Assembly: GCA_026874595.1 (NCBI GenBank)
Contig: CM049310.1
Location: 43,899,558 to 43,963,557 of the forward strand
From: Sipunculus nudus
Lineage: Eukaryota > Annelida > Sipuncula > Golfingiida > Sipunculidae
Length of the DNA stretch: 64,000 nt
Direction of reading: 5' to 3'
Part shown: in pieces, positions 50,101-62,100 of the stretch
How positions within the stretch are numbered: the first letter of the stretch is position 1
Layout: every line of letters starts with the position of its first letter
The notes under the pieces: model-generated
Told to the model about the DNA's origin: nothing
Databases searched by the model: none
What the model saw: the letters and a program-made list of their open reading frames with translations, nothing else
Made by a program: the position numbers and the translations under genes

Positions 50101-53100
50101 TAAGTTATATGGCCAAGTCAAAATCTGTGTGACAATAGTACTCCATTTGTTAATAAAATAAATGAAATCAATTCTCTTCTCTGTCTCCAAAGGTACTATC
50201 AAAAGCATACATAAGATAAACAACAACAACTCATAATACAGCTTATACTTATTACCACACAAAACCAGCATGTGCCTCATTTCTAAATCATATTTTTTTA
50301 TCATATATAACAGCTGAGCGCCGTGACCCATAGGTCCCTTGTTTTACATTTTAGAGCTGATTATAGAAAAACACTCAGAAGTTTATATCTCAGGAACCAT
50401 TGTGCGGATTTTCACAAAACTTACTATGATCATTGGGACTGATGGTCTATATGTGCTGCACAATTTTGGTGGCGCCACCTGCAATTTCTGATTTTTTAAT
50501 GAAATTTTATCGGATTTTTTCAATTTTGCCCTTTTGTGCAGGATATCTCAAAAGGTATTCAACACAGGAACTTCATTTCTTCAGTGCTATTGCATTATAT
50601 TTACAAAATCTTGGTCAAGTTCAAAGATGGGTGATCTTGACCTACTTTTCAAGGTCACAGAGCTTAGTATAGAAAAAAACTTAGGAGCTTATTTCTCAGG
50701 AAGCATTTGGTGGATTGTTATGAAACATGGTATATACCTCTCCAATTTAAATTTATAATGAAAATCAACTTTTCCTAATATTCTAGTTTCGCAATGCAAT
50801 GCTTACAGATACTGGCCTAATGTTTGGTCTGTGGGCGCATAATGACCACTTACAGATCGAGTTCGCGTTTCATCCCAGTTAACCTATTTTTCACCATATG
50901 ACAGATCCTGAACATAGAAAATTTTATGAAAGACAGAAATTTTCATGAAAAATGCACATATATGGACTTTTTTCACAATGCCTGCAGATACTGGCCTGAT
51001 TTTTGGTGTGTTGCTTGATAATGACCCTTTACAGATCGAGTTTGCATTATGCCCTTGTTGACCTACTTTTGAGCATACAACACTTCCTGAACTTAAAAAA
51101 TTTTACAAAATTTAATAAATTTGCCCCAGGCGGGGGCATTCGTGTCGTTCCGACACATCTAGTCTCCACAAGAATTCATGTGGGTCATAACAGGGACATA
51201 AGAGTGGGGGAAATGGTGAGAAATTATTGCTTTAGTTTCTGAAACAAAAATGTTTATAATTAAAATTGACCTATCCACCACAGCCCAAATGCTCCGCCCT
51301 TTTACCTTATTATTAAAATGAGCCCCCAAAATGCTCCTATACATATGGACTTCCATGCCCATGGTAGCGAGAGCTGATAATAACATAATAATGACATCAC
51401 AAAGGGCGATGGCGCATGAGGTCGTATTGACTGACGTCATCAACTGGTATCACCTGACCATTGTTTACTATATCGCAGTCATATATGAACTTTGTTGGAA
51501 TATATATTGGATTATTTGTCCCATACGAATTATGTGCCAGGTAAGACATTATTATTCACTCGGTAGTCGGAGGAATGGCTCCCGCAACCTATAGCCTAGA
51601 AACTTTTTATACTGTCTCCTTCGTATAATAAAATATCCTGGAAAACATGACGACATGGGTACTGGTAGTATTTACAGACTACACGTGTTCTGTTTGACAG
51701 AGCTCTGTCAAATTATGCAAAATTTTGTTTTTGTCAGATGATTGACACTTAACAATGTTTAAGGTCACCTGATTGGTTGTTCCTTAGTCCCATGCTTATG
51801 TTTATTCATTGAATGAATATGCAATTAAGGTCGCATAGAGTTCATGGATAGGTCAATTGGCACAATCATATGCTGTGACTTGTTAGCCAGCCAGAGTAGG
51901 TCAGTGTACTCATCCCTCCCCCTGCTTTTAAATTGCTGGGACTCTGTAAACTGAAATTCAGTGTTAACTTTAAGGCAAAGTTCATCCATGGTGTACAATA
52001 TGCAAGTTGTCCAGCTTTTTGAGAGTTGAAGAGTTTGTACAAGTAAATCAGTGCCATGTTTCTTTTGTCAACTTGGCTAAATATCACAAGACTGCTGGCT
52101 GTCTCACAATGACATAATTTCTTATTCCAATCTTTCCTCATTAGGAGTTCAGAATGTTTAGGGTGTGTTATGGGGTGCATATAAAAGCGGACAGAACTGG
52201 GATGCCAGACATGTGCGCCACTGACATGGGATGAATCTGGGATCAGCCCAATATTTCCCCAGAGCAAAATGTGTTCCTAACAGATGTCAAACCATCACTC
52301 TGGCTGAATTCATATCTTGTAAGCTGTTGAAGAGCGGGATTTAAGTATATATATATGGAGATGCTGACAAAGCTGTTTTATTTGTAAAGATGAACAGATA
52401 AAATATCAAGATGTGTGCCGCTAACCCTTGACCAGGTGTAATGGCATTAAACTGTTAATTATATTATTCATTGATTTACCACCTTCATATTTTACTTTTT
52501 GATTTCAGTATATATGATAAGAATGGCCATCTGTGTCCTTTTGACTCTGGGCTGATTGAGAAGAATAAGGAGCTTTTCTTTAGTGGATTTGTGAAGCCAA
52601 TCTACGATGAAAATTCAAGTCCAGAAGGTTTGTATGAAATTATACATCTGTCAATTCTACAAAGTCTATACTGTACCTAGACTTGTTTCCCAAGGAGGGA
52701 TAACTTGTGACAAGGTTTGAAATATTGTAGCTGTGACAACATGACTTAGTAGGCCTGTATACTGATATGGTTAGCCTTACTTGATTTGTGATACTAGCCA
52801 AATCAAGGAATGCATCACAGTTGTCTTACATCATGTTGCATTCATATCCTGGTAAACAACCCCTAATCTGAACATTAAGCTATGAATGATGAATTGACAC
52901 AAAAGAATACATGTGAACTTCCAACCATAACTTTATCTCTGTCTCTTTGGATTTGAGTCATTTCCTGTGTCGTGTACAAGCTGGCTGCACCCAGCACCCA
53001 TGCGAGCCATGCTTGTAATCATGCGGTCAGAAATTCAACACACATGTGGAGGGATTTACCAGTTAAAATGGAATATTTCTCACTCATGTTAGGTGTTGTT

Positions 53101-56100
53101 AGAAAGTATACTACAAAAACTAACGATAGGTCTGGATTAGGTTAAGCGAAAATGTACCTGAAGGTCTTGAGGAGTTATCAAAAAATGATAAAAATATTTG
53201 CATCCTCATAGAGCCTTAAAATGCATTCCTCACTGAAGGATGAAATGGCACTCTGACAGCCAGTAAGCTGTTTGTAAAGTGTCTAATGACAGAGGTGCAA
53301 CTTGAAATATTATTTTGACACGTGCCACCTTGGCCAGAATTCATGGAATACACCAGTACTGCAGTCTGGCCAGATGCTTTTATCAGTATTAACCTATTCA
53401 CAAACTGTTGTGTATATTAGAATGTATGTTTGATAATTACATGTCAATAATTTATCAGTAAACAAATTATTTTGTGGTACAAGGGTTCAAAATGTACTAG
53501 GCATATTTCATCTGCTCATGTTCATGATAAGTTCTTTTCACATGAAAGTTGCATGGCATTTGAAATCAAAATATATATCATTTAGGCTTGATGAGTCTTT
53601 TAATAACTCAGATTTGTCATGTGGCATCTATAAAATATATCATGAAAAGATTGAACTTCATTTATTTTGGTATAAGACCATGTATTGGTATTTACTACTT
53701 CGAGAGCTTTACCTTTCCAGGAGGAATTTCTACAAAGCAAATGGGACCAATAAATGAATGGTGGACTGCTGGGTTTGATGGAGGAGAAAATGCTCTCATT
53801 GGTTTTACAACAGGTTTGTCACCATTCACTTATGCAAGTTTACTAATGATATTTGTACCCAATTCATTGATATTCCTAAGTGAAAGATGTGAATTAATAA
53901 CCCTGATTCCATCCACATGCAAAACCTAAGGGCAGTATTATGGATATTTATACAATACCTCAGACATTTTATACAATCTATGCAGTGCAGTCAAGTATCA
54001 AGAAAAGTAACACCCTGAATTAATTAAAAACAACATATAAGTATTATTTTTATCGGGTTAATTTCATCCTAATTAGATAATTGTAAAGTCAAAATTACTT
54101 GCTATGGGCCTATAATCAAAATAAAAGTTCTAATGAAATAAGCAACTTTTGTGGTAAAGTAATTTTGGCTGAGGTTTTCTATTTCAGTTTGGAGAATTAT
54201 TCATACATAACATGTCACAACATGACATATAATATTTGACTTTTTTATAGCAGCGTATCAGTGTACCAGTATATAGTAACAAACATACCATTCTCAAAAT
54301 TTTCAGCTTTCGCTGATTACTACCTGATGGCTCCGAGTGAGGACTACGCTCCCTTCATGGATGCTGTGAAAGAGAAGATCCACCTGAGTAAAACGGTGAT
54401 CGAGTTCTTGTCAAACAATCAGGACTGCACCTACGAGGACCTCCTGAACAAAATCCGCACCACTGTCCCTCCAAGTGGTCTCTCAAACTTCAGTGAAGAT
54501 TCGCTGCTGAGACACGCACAGTGGATTGTTGATCAGGTAAAACATGGTTGCAAAATTCATGACATTCTTAATACTAGAAATCTGTATTCTTATGAAGGCA
54601 AGCCTCCGCCATTCACATATGAGGCCCATATTCCCAGGTTCATTCTTGTATAAGTGACTGTACATTTGTGAATATTCTTTGCTGATGTTCCTGGCTCTGG
54701 ATCATGTGCTGAAACTACACCAAAATCTAATCAATTCTTTATTTGCCCATTCTCAAAATGCCCTGAACATTTCATGAGATTCTGCTCATGGTTGCATGAG
54801 TTGTGTTGTGAACAAATGCACGCAAAAACACACAAACAGGAATGAATGTATACCCTCCTTGTAAAGGGAATTAAATAAATGACCTTCAAGTTCTCATTGA
54901 TACCCATTAGTCTCTTATCTTGACAAAACTAAATTAAAAAAGAACAAGCTACAGTGAAACCTGTGGGTCTGGCGAAAAGTGATCATAATTCACAGGTGGT
55001 CTTATTAAACAGCTTGTCTTCAAAAGGGTGTCTACTGTAAAATAAAAGGCACAACAAATGGAACCAGTGATTTTGGTTTAAAATCATTTTGACTTCTGAA
55101 CCTATAGCTCTTAGTAATGAGTTTGACAATCTTAGATCGATAAGATTTTGTGATTTATCATACTAATAATCTAGTTATTTAGATAATGTTGGTCTAGAGT
55201 ATATAACATTACCGATTTAAGTGATTTATTAACATGCTTTAAAAGTAAATTAATCGAAAATTACCTCTGATATACAAAACACAGAGAATTAAACATTTTA
55301 TTTTATTTTTGTTTTTGTTCCCAGGTTGAGAGTTATGACGAAGCAGCTGATGAGGATGAGAGCCTGCTCATCACTACCCCATGCATGAGAGCCCTCATCA
55401 AGCTAGCAGGTGTCACACTCGGCAAGAGGTCAGTGTGGTCTTTATGGTGAAGCCTAATACAGATGTACACATTTTCTCATGGACCCAAAGTCTTGAATTA
55501 AAAGTTTTGAATTTTGTAAATGGAATTTAAGAAGTAAAATATCTTCCTTTTATGGTCAGTTGAAATAAAATGCTTTGAATGGTACAGCATGTGCTACATG
55601 CATTTCTGTCATTAAGGAGAAATCATCTACCAGATTCTGTGACCATAGAACACTAGTTCTTTATATTTATTCTGAAACAATACTTATATTGCTCCTTAGC
55701 ATAAGTACTGATTTCAAGCTTATATCCCAGCTGAGCTGCAAGTTAAGAGCTTAATTATGTAGAAACAAGTCTAAGTGTTAAATTATTCCAGGCGAGCTCT
55801 GAGGAAACAAGTCAAAGAAGTGCGAGTTAAGAAGGAGAAGAAGGGACCCACCATGGCCACCACCACGCCGCTGGTCGCCAGTCTGTTTGACAGCATGTTT
55901 CAAGGTCAGATCGATGATAGAGGGGCTGTTGGGAAAAGACAGACTCGGTGCGGGATATGTGAGGTAAGCTATGGCACAGATCAAACGCATGAACAGGAAA
56001 TAAATTTGTTAGGGGTCTTCAGGGCCTATATGACAGATGAGAGTATAATATTTTATGGGACATCTTAAAGATATCTTTGTGGGATTTATTACAGTTATAC

Positions 56101-59100
56101 TGCTTCTCAACTGATATACAGGAAAACATTTTTGCTAATATATTGCTAATAATTCTGTCGCCTTTATGTGGGGGTATTAACCTTAGTAAACACTCAAGTT
56201 TGCTCACATGAATCAAAATTTGACAAATGAGAGTAACATTTCCTCATCACCAAGCCTATGTTATTTGTGGTGATCAGGTTTTTTTGCACCAACCAACTGA
56301 TCATCAATTAAAATAGATTATCAGGCCATTTCTGGTATAACCTTCATTTGAGAAATATCAGGAAATTCCCTTATATGGAGGCAATTAAGAGATATCCATT
56401 ACAGTAATTTAATGATTTGTTACATTATTGACTCTTAATTCATGCATATATTAAACTTGAAACCAGCTGGACCCCCAACAAGTTCTAGGAAGTTTCTCTT
56501 TGGTCCACACTTATGCCTTATTGCTGCATATAATTGCAAAATGACATGTCACTAAATACTGAGATAATAACTTGAACCTCAGTCAGTAAGGAATGTTGTA
56601 ACTGGAAATCTGCATCCTAAGGAATGCAAGCCACCACCATGTAGGAGGGTCCCTATTGTGAGCTGCTTGCCAAACTGTGTTTGCTTTCACTTATGTTTGA
56701 CCCATATTTCTTGGTTCATTTACACATCAGTAGCTGAGCATTTGTGAATATTCCTTGATGTTCCTGAATCCTGATAATTTTCCAGATCCATACCACCAGA
56801 TTGATTCTTCATAAGCCCATTCCTGATATGCCTTGAAAATGTCATGATATTCCGTTCATGATTGTGTGAGTTATATAGTGAACGAAAACACACACGCACA
56901 AGAACAAGGATGAACGCATTCCCTCCTGTCAGAGGCAGTTAATATGTTGTCACTTATTCTTCAGGTGTGTCAGCAGCCTGACTGTGGGAAGTGTGCTTCG
57001 TGTAAGAACATGGTCAAGTTTGGAGGAACAGGGACATCAAAACAAGCTTGTATACACAGAAGGTGGGGAAATTTTCTACATGGTCAGTTCTGTTTTGAGC
57101 TCTGACTCATGCCTGAGATAGTTTGTACAGAATAATATTTCATGACACAGACATTCAAAATAAATAATTGAGTACTGGGGACTTGTTATTTTAGTGGATA
57201 CCCCAGAAGTAGTCTTTGTAAAAGAGTTTCATAAAATCTCAGTAACAGAGCCACCTTTGGGACCAGCTTAATTGTAATTGTTCTAGCAGGATGGTTTTGT
57301 TAACAAGATTTTTATATGCCCATCATATGACAGGAGTTTTATTGTATACCCACTGTCCGTCCATTAGCTTTTAGTGTCACCACAAAAACTTACTGGGGTT
57401 TTCACAAAACTCAACATAAAAACTTAAAAGTAGATTATCTTGTCCTAGTTTGCAGTGCTCTTGTTTTATGATTATTTACATTTTTCTGGAACCAAAAAAG
57501 GTCACCTTAACACATGTGATCATCAAAGTGGAGTGCTCACGTTATATAAACTGAACACAGTCTAAGTTTTTCTCTCTTCTGTAAATATTGTCTGGATTTA
57601 CAGGGGCTAGTAACTTTTAATTTGTGGATGACTGTTGATTTGTAGATGCCCAAATATGGCAGTCAAAGCTGCAGAAGAAGACGACAACATGGATGACATG
57701 GATGATGACCTGGTCAAGGACAAAGAAAAGGAGGTCAAGGTCATGGACCACAAGGAAAAGAAGCTGAGGGGCAAAAAGGAAAAGGTCAGTGTAACCTGAA
57801 ACATCCTCAGAATGATGTCATGTCTCTCAAGAGAGATTTTTTTGCCAATAAAGATAAAGACATGTACAGTGTTTGTTGTGCAGAATTCATGTAATTTCTC
57901 TCCTTTTTTAATAATGATTTTTAGGAAAATCTGTAGACGGGGGGAGGGGGGGGGGGGTGTTAATTGGTGAAATTTATTTATTCTACAGGGTCTGTACACC
58001 CTAAAATGAATAAATTTGTTGTAAGTTATTCACAAAATTGTTTACAAAATACAAAAAAAGCCAAGCTGATTTAAAAGTTATGTTATCAGTGTTCTCATTT
58101 CAGTAAAAATTTAATATGAGACAGCATAAGCAGCTGCCATAAAAAAAAACAGAACTTCACTTAAATGAGTGAGAAAACTTAAGTGAAGTTGTATTACCTG
58201 CCACATGGACCATTTTGGAATCTGTAAAATTTTGTGCAAAAATCTCCTAACTTTCTTAGAAGATCCTAAGAATGTAATGGCAAAGTCATTATATTTTTGT
58301 ATCTCCTTGCAGTAATGAATTTTACATATATTATCTTTCTCTGCATCCTTAAGAATATCTCAAAGCAGCCCTTTAAACTGAATCATATGCATAATACTTG
58401 TAGGATTTACAAAAGGAATATGTACTTTATATATATGATGCACTTCAATATTAATGCAATTGATACAGAAGAAGTTTTTTACCTTTGTTATATGTGGTCA
58501 GATACTACATGTTTTCATTGTACTGACATCTCATTTTCCATCATACAGACCAGACTGAAGTGGATCGGCTCTGCCATTAAAACTGAGAGTAAGAATAAAT
58601 ACTACGAGGCAGTACAAATGGATGAAGATACTGTGAGTGTAGTAAATTTAATTAGTCACTTTCATTATTATGATCTGTCAGTTACTCGAAAATATGTAGC
58701 GAAGTACAACCAATGTTTTTATTTTGTACAAGGGAGGCGTGTATGAATGACTAAGTGACTGAGGGGAGAGGTAGGTGTGATATGAAAAAGAGTGTTTTGG
58801 GGTGATATCTTATGGTCAAATGTCCTGTGTTAAAGAGTATTTGTTTGCACATTGCACTCATAGGGACAGAATGCATTTAAAAAAAAGTAATAAAAGTATT
58901 ACTTTCAACAAGATTTACTGTTTAATCATGCTTCTTGATTTATATATTATTAATTGATTTTTATTTGGGCATTATTTCATTAATCCACAAAACAGACACT
59001 GTCCATTTTCACCTGACATATTTTAACAGTCACTAAAAGCCTGTTTATAATGTTAAGATTTATTAAACATGTAATAATCATTCTCAGGTCAGCATCGGTG

Positions 59101-62100
59101 ACTATGTGTCAGTGAAGCCAGATGACCCAAGTGTTCCACTGTATATTGCTAGACTCATGTACATGTGGGAGACTCCATCTGGAGAAAAAATGTTCCACGC
59201 TGACTGGTTCAGGTAATTATTTAATTTCCTGCATTATCAGATACTGTGTAAATTGGATCTCCACCTGTTTTATTTATGGTTTCAAATACAAGCTCTGGTG
59301 ACACGGTTTTAAGATAATGATTTGGATACGATTAGTCAGTATATTACTTAAGATTTTAAATGTTCTGGTGGAAAATTGGCAAACTTGGATCCTTCAGACA
59401 CAGAAACATTTAATGTAATTACATTTAAGAAATAATATTTATTGCTTCTTCATATTTTTTTTTGTTTTATGTAAGTTTCAACTTTGAAATTGAATATATT
59501 ACATTAGATTAAACTGACTGATGGCGCCTCATTTCTGTTTCAGTCGAGGTGGTGAGACTTGTCTTGGTGAAACTGCTGATCCTCTTGAATTATTTCTGGT
59601 CGATGAATGTCAAGACACGCAGCTGGCTTACATTGTGTCAAAGGTCAAAGTCATCCATCACCAGCCAGATCCCAACTGGAGCATGCTTGGAGGCCTAGCA
59701 GATTTTGAGTCATACAGGGCTGTTAAAGAAGACGATGGGCTGACGTTCTTCTACCAGAAATGGTACGACCCAGAAATGGCTCGCTTTGAGGATCCACCAA
59801 AAGACGAGAGCTGTGACTCGGATCAAAAGCATAAATTCTGCCAGAGTTGTCTGAGACAAAGGAAAAAGTAAGTAAAGTTATGGTGAAGCGACATCACTGT
59901 TTTATGTTCGGTTACATGTCCTTTTGTCTGTTACAATTCATGGTATTACAAATAGTCTGCTTCATGTTCTACTCAATATTTTTAAAATGTATTACTAACT
60001 TTAAGCTTATGTCCGTATACAGTATCTGAAATAGATATATGCCCATTTCATCCCCTGTAAAATTTACTGTCTGCTAGAATTCATATTCACCAAGTTCTCT
60101 GAAAATTTTTTGCAACTTTCAGCAGTAAGCCATATTTGACTTTGTGCATTTGTGCAAAAGTAGGTGTATTGATATTTGAATACATGCTAATAACTTGGTT
60201 GGATTCCATGTCACCAGAGCCTGAACAGTTGAAACTTGGTGTCATGTTTGATGGTTTCTCAAGGCTTTGCATTTGTTTTCTGTGAACAAAAAATATTTAA
60301 AATGATTGCAGAAATTATATTTTAAAAAACATGCAATTAAACATTTGGCAAAGAAACAATTGAATTATTCACACACCAACCAAAACTTTTGATCATTTTA
60401 GGGAGAAGTGGTTATTACCTACATTAGGAAGTAAGGCTGAGAGTGGGGATGCCTCCAGGGTCAGTTACGAGAATGTAACATGGAAGGGAGAGGAGTATAA
60501 AGTTGGGGATTGTGTCTACATCCTCCCTGATACCTACGACTTCAGTGTCAAGCCGGCACCGGTTAAAAAACCAAAGGCAGAGAAGAGAGATTTGGTAAAC
60601 ATTACACAATGAATAGTTTATTTTTGTATAATATAATGTTAATGCTTTATCTATAATTGAGTAGAAACACATGGATGTAAATGTTATGATAGAAAGATTT
60701 CAGTGGGAAGGACGAGGGTCAATTACATGTTAAGGAAAGCAGAAAGTTTGCTGAGCTCTAGGGTAGGCTAAGTGGATAAAATTCAAAGACTGATTGTCAA
60801 TAAATTACATCTGATTGTAAGGAAGAGTTTCAATGACAAGGGCTTATCAGCAAAATGCCCCATTTAAAATGTATTTCAGAACCAGTGCCTTGCTAGAATG
60901 TACCTATACTAATGCTCAGGCATAACAGAAAGTCCTGATGAAGCTAGGAAAAAGGTTGTATGTATATAACTGTGTATGTATATAAATGAAGCCTCTGTGG
61001 TCTAGTGGTATCATATTGGACTGTAGCCGGGAGGTCATAAGTTCAAATCACACCTAAGGAGGGATGAGATTTTTCACAGTGCTCCAAACACAGGCCCAGC
61101 AGTGGAGTTTGTTTACAGACCCAGGAGTAGCAGTTGTGGTAGACACTGGGCCTTGATGAGACCAGTATACAATTTGCAGAAATACATACTTAAATTAATA
61201 ATAAGATTCAACAGGATAAAAATTGAAGGCAGTTACCTTCACCAAAAAAAAAATGAGAAAAAGGCTATATGTTTTAATGCACAAGTGTTTGGACTTTTCT
61301 TAACCTGTATTGCTCGTTAAATAATGTAAAACAATATTTTTTGGTAGCATGATGATGATCTGTACCCGGAGGTCTACAGGAAGTCAGACAAGTCTGTGAA
61401 GGGCTCTAACGACCTGGTACCAGACCCATACCGTATTGGTCGTATCAAGGAGATCTACACCAAAAAATCTGATATGAACAAGGGTATCAGGCTGTGCATC
61501 ACAAAGTTCTACAGGTATCAGTATAAATTTACATGGTATTTATAGATTTAAATCATAATACCCTAATTATCATATATCTCATGTTTAACTGCAAATTCTC
61601 TTTCAGGTGTGAGCCAACCCTGTATTTTTGTAAACCTTTAAATTTGTCAAATATGAACTGCCCCTTGAAAGTATTAAGAGTTTTTGTATTTATTTTGTTC
61701 ATAAGGATTTGTGCTTTTATAATTTTAAATAATGTGGGCTGTTGCATTTCCCCATTACAGATAATGTGGTTACTGAAAGGGGTTAATACCCTGAAACAAG
61801 AAGGGGATCACAAAGAGAGACTAATTAAGAAAAAGATTGTAATTAAGTAAATTCTTTAAATTGTTTGATCTACAGATATGTGTGTGAAGTAAGTTGTTCG
61901 ACTGTGGTAGATTTGCTCATGTCATGTTATATTCCAGACCAGAGAACACACACAAAGGTGCAATGAGTGGATATCAGGCTGACCTGAACCTGTTGTACTG
62001 GTCCAGTGAAGGTGAGTGTGACGAGGGGTTATGATATATGATCAGTATAAATATGATGCAGGGGTATATGAAAATATGATGTAGTATGGTGCAGGTATGG

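Larger units (their letters stand above)
47497..50787 (+). mobile_element. second Helitron-like element, inserted in the first
   Basis: Begins AGCCCTCAGC...GCTGATGGGCT (hairpin) followed by (CCGT)n-like TGTCCGTCCGTCC, breaking a 180-bp unit. It resumes near 50,345 and ends CTAGT at 50783-50787, where the interrupted outer core restarts. Itself split by material from 47,722 to 50,344. Confidence 0.5.
47043..51163 (+). mobile_element. outer Helitron-like element of a nested cluster
   Basis: Starts with hairpin TGCCCCCGCC...GGCCGGGGCA and ends GCGGGGGCATT, hairpin GTGTCGTTCCGACAC, then ATCTAGT (to 51163). Core of 180-bp units: copies near 47141, 47321, 50796 and 50975, the two pairs separated by inserted elements. 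In DNMT1 intron 9. Confidence 0.6.

Noticed and set aside
51866-52267. 133-codon minus-strand open frame as a gene
   Set aside because: No family resemblance or splice context, and its upper part overlaps a repeat-like stretch; probably chance.
60991-61062. tRNA gene
   Set aside because: Boxes A and B are present, but the 5' and 3' ends do not pair as an acceptor stem and the sequence continues into a shared body; it is a SINE.
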